A stretch of 64,000 nt of DNA from Cronobacter malonaticus LMG 23826 (GCF_001277215.2 NZ_CP013940.1:1984001-2048000); one strand, 5' to 3'; positions 24,923-34,706 are shown, counted from the first letter of the stretch. The notes: generated from the letters alone by a model not told the origin. A program made the numbers and translations.

Positions 24923-25396
24923 ATGTACCCGATAACCGCCGAAGCGCCAGGCAGCGCAGACAGCCGGGCGCTGATTGCCGCCCTGGACGCGTACCAGAGC
25001 ACGCTGTACCCGGCAGAGAGTAACCATCTGGTGGATCTCGCCGACATCCCGGAAGAGGAGATGATTTTTATGGTGATCCGCCATCACGGCGAGGCGGTGG
25101 GCTGCGGCGCGGTGATGCTGAATGCTGACGGCACTGGTGAAATCAAGCGGGTGTATATCGATGCGCGCCACCGCGGGCAGCGGCTCGGTGAGAAACTGAT
25201 GGCGGCGCTGGAAGCCGCCGCACACGCACGCGGCTGCCACACGCTGCAACTGGAAACCGGCATTCACCAGCACGCGGCGGTGAAACTCTACGAGCGCTGC
25301 GGCTATACGCACACCACGGCGTTTGCGCCGTACCAGCCCGATCCGCTGAGCCTCTTTATGCGAAAGCGGGTGTCAGACACGGCAGCAGTTCTGTAA
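24923..25396 (+). CDS. GNAT acetyltransferase
   Basis: Cytoplasmic N-acetyltransferase of 157 residues. The acetyl-CoA loop is visible as [20 protein letters not shown], preceded by [20 protein letters not shown] and followed by [20 protein letters not shown], the usual motif B. The substrate is unknown. AAGGAG lies seven bases before the ATG at 24923. Its 3' end overlaps the convergent ptrR gene by 41 bases. This arrangement could allow antisense interference, but may be simple compaction. Confidence 0.88.
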   Translation: MYPITAEAPGSADSRALIAALDAYQSTLYPAESNHLVDLADIPEEEMIFMVIRHHGEAVGCGAVMLNADGTGEIKRVYIDARHRGQRLGEKLMAALEAAAHARGCHTLQLETGIHQHAAVKLYERCGYTHTTAFAPYQPDPLSLFMRKRVSDTAAVL

Positions 25397-26228
25397 AGGC
25401 GTCGAGCTGGCGGGTTTTCGCCCCGCGCCGCCAGATAAGCCAGGTATTGATATAGCGCCATTTATCGGCCAGCGGCCACGCCTGCACCTGATGGCTGCCT
25501 GGCATACTCTCCAGCATACTGCGCGGGATCATCGCCACACCGGCACCCGCTACCACGCACGCCAGCATGCCGTGGTAAGACTCCATTTCGTGGATTTTGC
25601 CCGGCATCGCCTGATCTTCTTTAAACCAGCTCTCAAAATGCCGCCGGTAGGAGCAGTTCGCGCGAAAGGCGTAAATGCTCGCGCCGTTAATCTCCTGCGC
25701 GCGCGTAACCGGCGGGTGATTCGCATGCGCCACCAGCATCATCTCTTCCTGATAGACCGGCATACCTTCGAGATTCGGATGCAGAACCGGGCCGTCGACA
25801 AACGCCGCGCTCAGTTCGCCCGCCAGCACGCCGTCAATCATGGTGCCGGAAGGGCCGGTCGCCAGATCGAACTGAATTTTAGGATAGCGCTGGTTAAAGG
25901 CGGCCAGTACAGCGGGAATCCGCACCGCCGCGGTGCTCTCAAGCGATCCGAGCGAGAAGATCCCCTGCGGCTCGTCGCCGGAGACGACCTCGCGCGCCTC
26001 CTGCACCAGCGCCAGAATGCGTTTACTGTAGTCAAGAAAGCTGTGCCCGGCGGGGGCGAGCTTCAGGCGCTGGTTCTCGCGGATAAACAGATCCACGCCC
26101 AGATCTTCTTCAAGCTGGCGGATACGTGTGGTCAGGTTAGACGGCACCCGGTGAACGCGCTGGGCGGCGGCCGTGATGCTGCCGGTTTCGGCCACGGCGT
26201 TAAACATCTCAAGCTGGGTTAAATCCAT
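25356..26228 (-). CDS. ptrR: LysR-type regulator PtrR (YneJ)
   Basis: LysR-family regulator of 290 residues, closely matching E. coli PtrR/YneJ. The N-terminal helix-turn-helix is [20 protein letters not shown] followed by [20 protein letters not shown], and the effector domain includes [32 protein letters not shown], and [20 protein letters not shown]. In E. coli it controls the adjacent sad gene and links putrescine/succinate semialdehyde use with nitrogen supply. It is divergent from sad with a 141-base gap, the expected place for its operator. Confidence 0.94.
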   Translation of the reverse strand: MDLTQLEMFNAVAETGSITAAAQRVHRVPSNLTTRIRQLEEDLGVDLFIRENQRLKLAPAGHSFLDYSKRILALVQEAREVVSGDEPQGIFSLGSLESTAAVRIPAVLAAFNQRYPKIQFDLATGPSGTMIDGVLAGELSAAFVDGPVLHPNLEGMPVYQEEMMLVAHANHPPVTRAQEINGASIYAFRANCSYRRHFESWFKEDQAMPGKIHEMESYHGMLACVVAGAGVAMIPRSMLESMPGSHQVQAWPLADKWRYINTWLIWRRGAKTRQLDAFTELLPCLTPAFA

Positions 26229-26369
26229 TGCATTCTCTCTGGGTGAATGGAATCGTCAATATTATTCACTTTTCAGAAATACCAGAGCAGGCCAGGCTAT
26301 GCCAGAAGTTTTGACGTGTTTTGTGTAAAAAAGCGTCACGGATAACAACACATAAGAGAGAGGCCATTG

Positions 26370-27758
26370 ATGAGCATTTCCCCTGCCACCCACGCGATTT
26401 CCGTAAACCCGGCCACTGGCGAAACCCTGGCGGCGTACCCGCTGGCGAGCACCGAACAGGTTGAACTGGCTATTACCCGCGTAAGCGAAGGCTTTCGTCG
26501 CTGGCGCGCCAGCCGCATTGATGAGCGCGCGCAGACGCTGCGTCATATCGGCAACGCGCTGCGCGCACGCAGCGAAGAGCTGGCGCAGATGATCACCGCC
26601 GAGATGGGCAAACCGATCCTTCAGGCACGCGGCGAAGTGGCGAAATCCGCCGCGCTCTGCGACTGGTATGCCGAACACGGCCCGGCGATGCTCGCGACAG
26701 CGCCGACGCTGGTGGAAAACCAGCAGGCGGTGATTGAATACCGCCCGCTCGGGCCGATCCTCGCCGTGATGCCGTGGAACTTCCCCCTGTGGCAGGTCAT
26801 GCGCGGCGCGGTGCCGATCCTGCTGGCGGGCAACACTTATCTGCTTAAGCATGCGCCGAACGTGATGGGCTGCGCGCTGCTGATTAATGAGATTTTTGAA
26901 GACGCGGGCGTGCCGGCCGGCGTGTTCGAAGTGATTAACGCTACCAACGACGGTGTGAGCCAGGCAATTAACGATCCGCGTATCGCCGCCGTTACCGTGA
27001 CCGGCAGCGTGCGTGCGGGGGCCGCTATCGGCGCGCAGGCGGGCGCGGCGCTGAAAAAATGCGTGCTGGAGCTGGGCGGTTCCGATCCGTTTATCGTGCT
27101 GGCGGACGCCGATCTCGACGAGGCCGTAAAAGCGGCGGTGGCGGGGCGTTACCAGAACACCGGGCAGGTGTGCGCCGCCTCCAAGCGTTTTATCGTCGAA
27201 GCCAGCATCGCCGATGCCTTTACCGAAAAATTCGTGGCCGCCGCGCAGCAGCTTAAAATGGGCGCGCCGACCGACGAAACCACGTTCTTAGGCCCGATGG
27301 CGCGTTTTGATCTGCGTGACGAGTTGCATGCGCAGGTGACGGCGACGCTCAGCGAAGGCGCGACGCTGCTGCTCGGCGGCGAGAAGGTAGCCGGTGCGGC
27401 GAATTTCTACGCGCCGACGGTGCTGGGCAACGTGACGCGCGAGATGACGGCGTTTCGTCAGGAGCTGTTCGGGCCGGTGGCAGCCATTAGCGTGGCGCGC
27501 GACGCCGAACAGGCGCTGGAGCTGGCGAACGAGAGCGAATTTGGCCTGTGCGCGACCATCTGGACCGCCGATGACGCCCGCGCGGAGGATTTCGCGGCGC
27601 GTCTGGAGTGCGGCGGCGTCTTTATTAACGGCTACTGCGCGAGCGACGCCCGCGTGGCGTTCGGCGGCGTGAAAAAGAGCGGGTTTGGCCGCGAGCTGTC
27701 GCACTTTGGCCTGCATGAGTTCTGCAATATCCAGACCGTGTGGAAAAACCGCCGTTAA
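26370..27758 (+). CDS. sad: Succinate semialdehyde dehydrogenase Sad
   Basis: NAD-dependent aldehyde dehydrogenase of 462 residues that oxidises succinate semialdehyde to succinate in putrescine and GABA catabolism. It follows E. coli Sad (YneI) closely. The motifs used are PWNFPLWQVMRGAVPILLAG, VTGSVRAGAAIGAQAG, the catalytic glutamate in LELGGSDPFIV and the catalytic cysteine in NTGQVCAASKRFIV. The ATG at 26370 follows AGAGAGG. The frame can extend one codon (TTG). A REP-like remnant and a terminator follow. Confidence 0.95.
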   Translation: MSISPATHAISVNPATGETLAAYPLASTEQVELAITRVSEGFRRWRASRIDERAQTLRHIGNALRARSEELAQMITAEMGKPILQARGEVAKSAALCDWYAEHGPAMLATAPTLVENQQAVIEYRPLGPILAVMPWNFPLWQVMRGAVPILLAGNTYLLKHAPNVMGCALLINEIFEDAGVPAGVFEVINATNDGVSQAINDPRIAAVTVTGSVRAGAAIGAQAGAALKKCVLELGGSDPFIVLADADLDEAVKAAVAGRYQNTGQVCAASKRFIVEASIADAFTEKFVAAAQQLKMGAPTDETTFLGPMARFDLRDELHAQVTATLSEGATLLLGGEKVAGAANFYAPTVLGNVTREMTAFRQELFGPVAAISVARDAEQALELANESEFGLCATIWTADDARAEDFAARLECGGVFINGYCASDARVAFGGVKKSGFGRELSHFGLHEFCNIQTVWKNRR

Positions 27759-27817
27759 ACGGTGCGGTGAATAAAAGCGTTATCCCGCCGGGCCGCGCAC
27801 AGTTGTTTGGTTTTATC

Positions 27818-27845
27818 GGCGGGTGCGCTTCACTTACCCGCTCTG
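27818..27845 (-). repeat. Degenerate GTAGGG repeat copy
   Basis: CGGCGGGTGCGCTTCACTTACCCGCTCT matches the reverse orientation of the repeat family, but the GTAGGG end is worn (CTCT in place of CCTAC). It lies between sad and its terminator. Confidence 0.65.
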
Positions 27846-27850
27846 GGAGT

Positions 27851-27873
27851 AAGGGCCGCTAATGCGGCCCTTT
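27851..27873 (+). terminator. Terminator after sad
   Basis: AAGGGCCGC-TAAT-GCGGCCCTT followed by TGTCAT; strong stem with a short T tract. Confidence 0.75.
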
Positions 27874-27949
27874 GTCATATGCGTGACATGGTTCTGTCAT
27901 TTTTGCTTTGTAGACTCGCGGAGGTTTTCGCTGTTTAACGAAGAAAAAC

Positions 27950-29539
27950 ATGAACCTAACTAAAATTTCCCGCGCCATCCGGCGCGTCGTGCCGCGCACT
28001 CGCTTCGGGCTGATGGCCGGCATTCTGTGTGTTATTACGCTTTTCTCCGCACTGCAAATTCTCTCGACACTCATGCTCTCATCACTGCTTGGCGACACGC
28101 AGCAGCAGGTCCAGCACCGCGAGGCGCAGCGCCAGCAGCAGGCGGCGATGGATGACGCCCGCGTCACGCTCCTGATGGCAAGCGATTTGCTGAACCGCGC
28201 AGGCATTTACTTTATGCAGGATAAAGAAACCGGCTCGGTGGGGAGCTGGAACAGCCTGATGGATGAGGCGCAGGCAGCGCTGAAACGTTCCTATGCGGCG
28301 TTTGAGCGCTACGGCAAACTCAACCCGGCGAAAGACGATCCGCTCAAGGCGAGTTACCAGAACTTCTACGGCGCGCTGAAAGAGCAGGCGGACGGCCTGG
28401 TCAGCACCAACAGCATTGACGCATTTTTCGCGGTGCCGGTGCAGGCGTTCCAGGCGGACTTCAACGACAATTTCGCCCGCTATCAGAGCGCGAATGCGCA
28501 GCGTGCGGACCGCGACAGCCGGGAACTGCTGGGCGGGCTTGAGCAGGCGCAGCGGATGTTTATCGTGGCGCTCGGCGTGCTGCTCGCCATCGCGCTGCTG
28601 GTGTGGCGCAGTATGGCGGTGTGGGTTATCCGCCCGCTGAGACGGCTTATCGATCATATCAACCAGCTGGCGGCAGGCGATCTGTGCGCGCCGCTGCCGG
28701 CAGGCAAGCTGGTTAACCGGGAAGTGGCCGAACTGAGCCAGAGCATCGGCCAGATGCAGGGCGGGCTACAGCAACTGGTCAACGATGTGCGCGAGGCGAC
28801 GTCCGCGATTGTCGCCAATATCGGCGAACTGGCGGCGGGCAATGAGCAGCTTTTCAGCCACTCGGCACTGCAGGCGGAAGAGTTGCGTAAAGTCACCGCG
28901 CATATCGAAACGCTGGAAGCGCATGTGGAAGAGAACAGCGAATACGCCCGCGTGGCGAATGCCCGCGCCGATGAAGCCCGTGGTGTGGCCGCCGGTGGGG
29001 ACGAAATGATGCAGACGGTGAACCACTCGATGCAGGACATCGTCTCGCGCTCCTCTGAGATGCGCGGGATCGTGGCGATGATCGACAGCGTCGCGTTCCA
29101 GACCAATATTCTCGCGCTTAATGCCGCCATTGAAGCCGCGCACGCCGGGAATCACGGCCGCGGTTTCGCCGTGGTGGCGAAAGAGGTCGGGCTGCTGGCG
29201 CGTAAGAGCAGCCATTCGACGCAGACCATCCAGGAGCTTATCCATCACTCGTTGCAGGGCATCGAGAAAGGCTCAGAGGCGGTGTCGAAGCTTGAAGAGA
29301 ATCTCGGGCGGGTGATGGCACTGGTCAGCCATCTGACGGGGTTACTTGGCGAAATCGCCGTGGCGACGGTCAACCAGGGCGACAGCATTCACCAGGTAAC
29401 ACAGCGCATCGGCGCGCTCAACCAGGTGGCGGGTGAAACCGGAACGCTGGTGCAGCACACCACGCAGGCGTCGCTGCGTCTGCGCGATGAGTCGCGCAGG
29501 CTCACGGATGCCGTCTCGCGCTTTCGTCTTCCTGCCTGA
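27950..29539 (+). CDS. Methyl-accepting chemotaxis protein
   Basis: Inner-membrane chemoreceptor of 529 residues. The first membrane helix is at about 20-45, a periplasmic four-helix ligand domain (Tar/Tsr-like) follows to about 198, and the second helix is at about 203-225. A HAMP domain (IRPLRRLIDHINQLAAGDL) leads to the coiled-coil signalling domain with the conserved hairpin FQTNILALNAAIEAAHAGNHGRGFAVVAKEV (about residues 382-412). The C-terminus lacks the NWETF-type pentapeptide for CheR/CheB docking, so it may depend on other receptors for adaptation. The ligand is unknown. I found no sigma-28 promoter upstream. It is inserted between sad and glsB, which adjoin in E. coli. Confidence 0.92.
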   Translation: MNLTKISRAIRRVVPRTRFGLMAGILCVITLFSALQILSTLMLSSLLGDTQQQVQHREAQRQQQAAMDDARVTLLMASDLLNRAGIYFMQDKETGSVGSWNSLMDEAQAALKRSYAAFERYGKLNPAKDDPLKASYQNFYGALKEQADGLVSTNSIDAFFAVPVQAFQADFNDNFARYQSANAQRADRDSRELLGGLEQAQRMFIVALGVLLAIALLVWRSMAVWVIRPLRRLIDHINQLAAGDLCAPLPAGKLVNREVAELSQSIGQMQGGLQQLVNDVREATSAIVANIGELAAGNEQLFSHSALQAEELRKVTAHIETLEAHVEENSEYARVANARADEARGVAAGGDEMMQTVNHSMQDIVSRSSEMRGIVAMIDSVAFQTNILALNAAIEAAHAGNHGRGFAVVAKEVGLLARKSSHSTQTIQELIHHSLQGIEKGSEAVSKLEENLGRVMALVSHLTGLLGEIAVATVNQGDSIHQVTQRIGALNQVAGETGTLVQHTTQASLRLRDESRRLTDAVSRFRLPA

Positions 29540-29545
29540 GGTTGC

Positions 29546-29585
29546 TATACTCCCGGCCCGAACGATCTTCCTTCGCGCCGGGAGT
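29546..29585 (+). promoter_or_regulatory. glsB promoter -10 and hairpin over the ribosome-binding site
   Basis: A good -10 (TATACT, 29546-29551) overlaps the left arm of an inverted repeat, ACTCCCGGC (29549-29557) with GCCGGGAGT (29577-29585). The right arm contains the GGGAG ribosome-binding site of glsB. RNA started at this promoter would lack most of the left arm, while read-through RNA from the chemoreceptor gene could fold and hide the site. Confidence 0.45.
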
Positions 29586-29590
29586 CTCTG

Positions 29591-30517
29591 GTGATCCACA
29601 CGCTTAATAACGATTTACTGGCTTCAATTCTCGAACAGGTGCGCCCGCTCGCCGCACAGGGCAAGGTGGCGGACTATATTCCGGCGCTGGCGGATGTACC
29701 CGCCGACCGGCTTGGCATCGCCGTCTGTACGGTCGGCGGCGAATGTTTTGCCGCAGGCGACGCCGATGAGCGCTTCTCCATTCAGTCCATTTCAAAAGTG
29801 CTGAGCCTGGTGCTGGCAATGGGGCGCTACGACGACGACGAGATCTGGCAGCGCGTCGGGAAAGATCCCTCCGGCCAGCCGTTCAACTCGCTGGTGCAGC
29901 TGGAGCTGGAGCAGGGCAAACCGCGTAACCCGTTTATCAACGCGGGCGCGCTGGTGGTCTGCGATATGCTGCAAAGCCGCCTGAGCGCCCCGAAACAGCG
30001 GATGCTGGAAGTGGTGCGTAATCTCTGCGGCGCGCCGGATATCATCTATGACACCGCCGTGGCGCGCTCTGAGTTTGAACACTCGGCCCGCAACGCCGCC
30101 ATCGCGTATCTGATGAAATCCTTCGGCAATTTCCATAACGACGTCATCACCGTGTTGCAGAACTATTTCCATTACTGCGCGCTGAAGATGAGCTGCGCGG
30201 AGCTGGCGCGCGCCTTTCTGTTTCTGGCGAATCAGGGAAGGGCGCCGCATCTGGATACACCGGTAATCAGCCCGGTGCAGGCGCGTCAGGTTAACGCACT
30301 GATGGCGACAAGCGGCATGTATGAAAGCTCCGGCGAATTCGCCTGGCGCGTGGGGATGCCGGGGAAATCGGGCGTCGGCGGCGGTATAATCGCCGTAGTG
30401 CCGCATGAGATGTCTATCGCGGTCTGGAGCCCGGTGCTCGATCACGCCGGTAACTCGCTCGCCGGTATCGCGGCGCTGGAAATTCTCGCCCGTGAAATTG
30501 GCCGTTCCATTTTCTGA
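29591..30517 (+). CDS. glsB: Glutaminase GlsB
   Basis: Serine-dependent glutaminase of 308 residues converting glutamine to glutamate and ammonia in the cytoplasm. It matches E. coli GlsB (YneH). The beta-lactamase-like fold shows [17 protein letters not shown] (nucleophile Ser with Lys, SxxK) and [13 protein letters not shown], with [16 protein letters not shown] and AKSGVGGG-type KSGVGGGI near the end. Translation starts at GTG 29591 with GGGAG six bases upstream. yneG follows at nine bases, forming an operon as in E. coli. Confidence 0.95.
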   Translation: MIHTLNNDLLASILEQVRPLAAQGKVADYIPALADVPADRLGIAVCTVGGECFAAGDADERFSIQSISKVLSLVLAMGRYDDDEIWQRVGKDPSGQPFNSLVQLELEQGKPRNPFINAGALVVCDMLQSRLSAPKQRMLEVVRNLCGAPDIIYDTAVARSEFEHSARNAAIAYLMKSFGNFHNDVITVLQNYFHYCALKMSCAELARAFLFLANQGRAPHLDTPVISPVQARQVNALMATSGMYESSGEFAWRVGMPGKSGVGGGIIAVVPHEMSIAVWSPVLDHAGNSLAGIAALEILAREIGRSIF

Positions 30518-30526
30518 GGAGGCGTT

Positions 30527-30874
30527 ATGGATGCGCTGTTCGCGCGCCTGAACCGTTCCGCCTTTCGACGCCGTTTTCATCTCGGCGCGAAAGAGCGGCA
30601 GTATTGCATGGATAAAGGCCCGGAGGTGATTGACCAGCACGCCGCGGACTTTATCGCCAGGCGGCTGGCACCCGCTGAGCCCGCCAATGACGGCAAGCAG
30701 ACGCCGATGCGCGGGCACCCGGTGTTTATCGCTCAGCACGCCACCGCCACCTGTTGTCGCGGGTGTCTGGCGAAGTGGCATAACATTCCGGCGGGCGTAG
30801 CGCTCAGTGCCGCACAGCAGGCCTATGTCGTCACTGTCATCCACCGGTGGCTGGTGCAGGAGATGAACCGCTAA
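30527..30874 (+). CDS. yneG: DUF4186 protein YneG
   Basis: Small cytoplasmic protein of 115 residues in the DUF4186 family, homologous to E. coli YneG. Conserved features are FRRRFHLGAKERQYCMDKG, TPMRGHPVFIAQHATATCCR and the CCRGCLAKWHNIP cysteine/histidine cluster, which could bind a metal (inference). Function is unknown. It has AGGAGG at ideal spacing and is likely co-translated from the glsB message. Confidence 0.9.
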   Translation: MDALFARLNRSAFRRRFHLGAKERQYCMDKGPEVIDQHAADFIARRLAPAEPANDGKQTPMRGHPVFIAQHATATCCRGCLAKWHNIPAGVALSAAQQAYVVTVIHRWLVQEMNR

Positions 30875-31005
30875 ACGGCAGCGCGATTTTACGCTGACAC
30901 GTGTAAACACCGGCAGATTTGTGTTTAAAACGTGTTAAGCTTATTGCCATTCCGTTATCCCGGCGCCGTCTCCCTGCCGCCGCCCGCAGCCGTAAGCGAT
31001 ACACT

Positions 31006-32448
31006 ATGTTTAACCAGGCGAAGCTGACTGGTTTTCGTGAAGAAAAAACGTTGCTCAACGCAACCCTTCTTTTTCTTCTGACCACCCTGTTTTATTTCCT
31101 GGGCGCCATGATGCGTCTGGTGGAACCGTTGTCGCTGTTCTGGCCGCTGAATGCGGTCATGGCGGCGGTATTTGCGCGCTATCCGTTTCTCAATCGCCCT
31201 GGTTACTACGCTATCTGTTATGTGGCGATGCTCGCTTATGACGCGATGACCACCACGTGGGGCGCGGCCTCGCTGCTGATTAACTTTTCCAATATGGTGT
31301 TTATCGTGACCGTGGCGCTGCTGCTGGTGCGCGATAAACGTCGCGGGCCCGCGCTCGCACGCCCGGTTAATGCGCTGCGGCTCTTTAATTACTGTCTGAT
31401 AGCGGCGCTGCTGTGCGCTTTTTTCGGCGCGACGGGCAGCCTCGGCATCAACGCGCAGGGTTTTCTGCCGCTCCTGTGCGACTGGTTCAGCGAGCAGTTT
31501 TCGACGGGCGTCCTTCTGATGCCGTGGATCCTAACGCTCACGCGCCCGTCCTGGCCTTCACGCGTGAAGCCGGAGGCGTTGTGGCCGTTTCTGGCGCTGG
31601 TGGCCTCGCTTGCGGCCTCGGTGGTGATTGGCGGCGCGGGCTGTCTGGCATTTCCCGTCGCGGCGCTGATCTGGTGTGCGGTGCGCTACCCGCTGAACGT
31701 GACCTGTTTCTTAACGCTCTGCACCGGCGTGCTGCAAATTATTCTGGTAAGCGCCGGGATCATTGAAATCAGCTCCGCGAAGCTCTCTGTTGGCAGCCAG
31801 ATGTTTTCCACGCGCCTTGGTGTCGCGACAATCGCCATCTGCCCGGCGATTGTGGCGGTGAGCGTCAGCGCCATTAACTCGCTGCTGGCGCAGATCTCCC
31901 GGCGCGCCAATTACGACCACCTGACCGGCGTGTATTCACGCTCCGGGCTTTTCGAGGCGCTGGCGCGCGACGATAACAATCCGGCGCTCGCCGGGCGGCC
32001 GCTGTGCGTAATGCTGATGGATCTCGATCATTTCAAGAGCATTAACGATAACCACGGCCACGAGTGCGGCGATACGGTACTGGCGGTTTTCGGCGAGAAG
32101 CTTCGTACGCTTACGGGCGACGCCGGGCGCGTGGCGCGTATGGGGGGCGAAGAGTTTGTGGTCGTCTGCCCGAACGTCACACTTGATAGCGCGTGTCGCC
32201 TGGCCGAATCGATTCGCCAGCAGGTAGCCGGTGAACCGGTGATGTGTGAAGGGAAGGCCATCGCTTTCAGCGTCAGTATCGGGCTTGGCTATGACGCCGC
32301 GCCGCAGGAGCGGGTGAGTGATACATTCACCCGGCTGATGCGCGAAGCGGACAGCCTGCTGTATCAGTCCAAGCGGCAGGGGCGCAACCGGACATCGGTA
32401 CACGATGAACATCAGCCAACGCTTCGCCTGGCGCAGCAGCTCTCGTAA
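31006..32448 (+). CDS. dgcF: Diguanylate cyclase DgcF-like (MASE1-GGDEF)
   Basis: Membrane-bound cyclic di-GMP synthase of 480 residues. About eight N-terminal hydrophobic segments (residues 15-300, MASE1-like) act as a sensor region. The GGDEF domain follows from about 305, with DLTGVYSRSGLFEAL, MDLDHFKSINDNHGHECGD and the active site RMGGEEFVVVCP. No EAL domain is present. The position after glsB-yneG corresponds to E. coli yneF (dgcF). I chose the ATG at 31006 because it matches the E. coli length; an upstream in-frame GTG (30919) would add 29 basic residues. Confidence 0.88.
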   Translation: MFNQAKLTGFREEKTLLNATLLFLLTTLFYFLGAMMRLVEPLSLFWPLNAVMAAVFARYPFLNRPGYYAICYVAMLAYDAMTTTWGAASLLINFSNMVFIVTVALLLVRDKRRGPALARPVNALRLFNYCLIAALLCAFFGATGSLGINAQGFLPLLCDWFSEQFSTGVLLMPWILTLTRPSWPSRVKPEALWPFLALVASLAASVVIGGAGCLAFPVAALIWCAVRYPLNVTCFLTLCTGVLQIILVSAGIIEISSAKLSVGSQMFSTRLGVATIAICPAIVAVSVSAINSLLAQISRRANYDHLTGVYSRSGLFEALARDDNNPALAGRPLCVMLMDLDHFKSINDNHGHECGDTVLAVFGEKLRTLTGDAGRVARMGGEEFVVVCPNVTLDSACRLAESIRQQVAGEPVMCEGKAIAFSVSIGLGYDAAPQERVSDTFTRLMREADSLLYQSKRQGRNRTSVHDEHQPTLRLAQQLS

Positions 32449-32606
32449 CGTTACGTTAATCTTTTCGTGACAACGTCACGTGAATAACTCACTGAACTGT
32501 CGTTTTTTTTCAGAATGTGAGCGATTGTTTCTGTCTACGCTTTAAAGTACTTGCCGCCAGGATCCGGGGTTACTAAGATGGCTGGGTTTCGTCACCGGAT
32601 ACTGGT

Positions 32607-33665
32607 ATGAAGAGCGCATCTGAGCAGCTAAACCGTCATCAGCATTCCTCCGCGCTCAGGTTCGTCAGGCGCATGTTCTTTATGCGCCAGCTGGGTACTA
32701 TCCTCTGCTTTATCCCGCTGTTGGTCTTATTACTTGAACTTCACCGCCCGTGGTGGGCGCAGGTGTTGCTGGCGGCAAACGCTTTTGTCTGGCCTTTTGC
32801 CGCGCAATACCGCGCGCGTCGCAGCCTTCATCCAGCCCGCGCCGAACTGCAAAACCTGCTGGCGGACGCGGCGGCGGGCGGCTTCTGGATAGCGCAGACG
32901 GCACTCTCGCCGCTAACCTCCGTCGTCATCGCCACCATTTTGCTCGCCGACCGGCTCGCCGCGGGCGGTTTTGCGCTGATGCGGCAGGCCGCGGGCATGA
33001 TGGTGCTGGTGTTCGGCGCGACCTGGCTTGCGCTTGGATTACCTGTCACGCTTTCGGTCTCTTCCCGCACCCTCTACGCCACGTTGCCGCTCATCTCCGT
33101 CTATGTGCTGGTGCTCAGTATGGTAAGCCATGCGCTTTCAACGCGCCTGCGGGAGAAAACCCGCGAGCTTGAGCGTTACGCCAATACCGATCCGCTGCTC
33201 AATATCGCGAACCGGCGCAGGCTGGAGCATGATATTGAGGCGGCGCTGCAGCGCTTTCATCAAAGCGCACAGCCCGCGGCGTTAATGTTTATCGACATTG
33301 ATGATTTTAAAGCCGCGAACGATCGCTACGGCCACGAGGCGGGAGACAGGCTGCTGGTTACGTTCTCTGAAATTTTGCGCGGGGCGACGCACGCGGGTGA
33401 CACAGTAGCGCGCTTTGGCGGCGACGAGTTTGTGGTATTGCTGCCTGACACGTCGTTCGGGCGCGCCTGCGCGGTGGCCGATCGTATTATGGCGCAGACC
33501 GCGAAGATGGACGTTTTCCCGGACAGCGCGCTGCGCTGCACGCTCAGTATTGGTATCGCCCGCGCCACGACGGAGATGCGCGGTGCGGCGCAGTGGCTGA
33601 AAGCAGCGGACGACGCGCTTTACAGCGCCATGCGCGAAGGTAAAAATCGTATTTACGCGCTTTGA
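32607..33665 (+). CDS. Diguanylate cyclase with MASE2-type membrane domain
   Basis: Protein of 352 residues. Five hydrophobic segments in residues 25-170, with RFVRRMFFMRQLGTILCFIP at the front, resemble the MASE2 domain of AdrA/DgcC. The GGDEF domain begins near 190 (DPLLNIANRRRLEHDIE), contains MFIDIDDFKAANDRYGHEAGD and the active site RFGGDEFVVLLP, and ends SALREGKNR-like (SAMREGKNRIYAL). The MASE2 resemblance suggests a role in cellulose or biofilm control, as for DgcC, but the input is unknown. It lies 158 bases after dgcF on the same strand and has no clear operon link. Confidence 0.9.
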   Translation: MKSASEQLNRHQHSSALRFVRRMFFMRQLGTILCFIPLLVLLLELHRPWWAQVLLAANAFVWPFAAQYRARRSLHPARAELQNLLADAAAGGFWIAQTALSPLTSVVIATILLADRLAAGGFALMRQAAGMMVLVFGATWLALGLPVTLSVSSRTLYATLPLISVYVLVLSMVSHALSTRLREKTRELERYANTDPLLNIANRRRLEHDIEAALQRFHQSAQPAALMFIDIDDFKAANDRYGHEAGDRLLVTFSEILRGATHAGDTVARFGGDEFVVLLPDTSFGRACAVADRIMAQTAKMDVFPDSALRCTLSIGIARATTEMRGAAQWLKAADDALYSAMREGKNRIYAL

Positions 33666-33734
33666 CGGCGGCGGTCTCTTTGCCTGATGCCGGATACGCT
33701 ATGCTTCAATTAAACAGTGCTTACAGGTTGCGCA

Positions 33735-34706
33735 ATGAAAACACCCGATATCCCGGTTAATGAGCAGGCGCGTCTTCAGTCCCTGCATGATTCTGGCCTG
33801 CTTGATGCGGCGCCGACAGAGCGTTTTGACCGTCTTACCCGGCTTGCGAAGCGCCTTTTTAACGCGCCGGTGGCGTTGATAAGCCTCGTCGATCAGGAGC
33901 TGCTCCTGTTCGCCTCCTGCGATGGCGCCGAGCCTGTACCGATTCCGCGCCGCGTGTCGTTCTGCGGACATACGATTTTAAGCAATACGCCGCTGGTTAT
34001 CTCCGATGCGTTAAGCGACGAACGCTTTCGCGATAATCCGCTGGTCAACGGCCCGCCGCATATTCGTTTCTATGCCGGTTGCCCGGTGCGGCTGCCCGAT
34101 GGCGCAACCGCAGGCTCACTGTGCATTATCGATACGGAACCGCGTCAGTTCAGCGATACCGACGCGCAGGTTTTACGGGATCTGGCGGCGATCGTTGAAG
34201 ATGAGTTTATGGTGCTGAGCGTGGCGACCAGCGACGAACTGACCGGGCTTTTGAACCGACGCGGCTTTACCTCGCTTGCCGGCTACGCCTTTTCCACCCA
34301 CAAGCGTCGCAGCGAGCCGATGTCGCTCGGATTTATCGATCTTGACGATTTCAAAGAGATTAATGACACCTGGGGGCATGCCGCCGGGGACGAGGCGTTA
34401 AACGCCATGGCAATGGTGATGAAAAACGCGTTTCGCGACAGCGATCTGCTGGGGCGACTCGGCGGCGATGAGTTCGTCGTGCTCTTTAACGATACCGACG
34501 AAAAGGGTGCCTGGATTGCCCTGCAGTATCTGGTCGAGCAGACCGACGCCTTTAACCGTGACAGCGGTAAACCGTGGCGGCTTGGCTTCTCGTGGGGCGT
34601 CGTGCAGTTTGATGATAATAAACATCAGGATCTCGCCGGGCTGCTGAAAGCCGCCGATAACGAGATGTATCAGATGAAAACTACCCACAAGCGCGCCGCA
34701 GGATAA
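33735..34706 (+). CDS. Diguanylate cyclase with GAF sensor domain
   Basis: Cytoplasmic protein of 323 residues. An N-terminal GAF domain (about 10-155; NEQARLQSLHDSGLLDAAPT, FDRLTRLAKRLFNAPVALIS, RVSFCGHTIL, FYAGCPVRLPDGATAGSLCI) is of the type found in many soluble cyclases. The GGDEF domain (about 165-320) has DELTGLLNRRGF, FIDLDDFKEINDTWGHAAGDE and RLGGDEFVVLFN. Small ligands or redox state may be sensed. The ATG at 33735 has AGG upstream; an earlier in-frame start at 33717 is less likely. It is the third GGDEF gene in a row. Confidence 0.9.
   Translation: MKTPDIPVNEQARLQSLHDSGLLDAAPTERFDRLTRLAKRLFNAPVALISLVDQELLLFASCDGAEPVPIPRRVSFCGHTILSNTPLVISDALSDERFRDNPLVNGPPHIRFYAGCPVRLPDGATAGSLCIIDTEPRQFSDTDAQVLRDLAAIVEDEFMVLSVATSDELTGLLNRRGFTSLAGYAFSTHKRRSEPMSLGFIDLDDFKEINDTWGHAAGDEALNAMAMVMKNAFRDSDLLGRLGGDEFVVLFNDTDEKGAWIALQYLVEQTDAFNRDSGKPWRLGFSWGVVQFDDNKHQDLAGLLKAADNEMYQMKTTHKRAAG

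Noticed and set aside
27874..27949. A flagellar sigma-28 promoter for the chemoreceptor gene
   Set aside because: No TAAA-N15-GCCGATAA-like pair could be found in the region.
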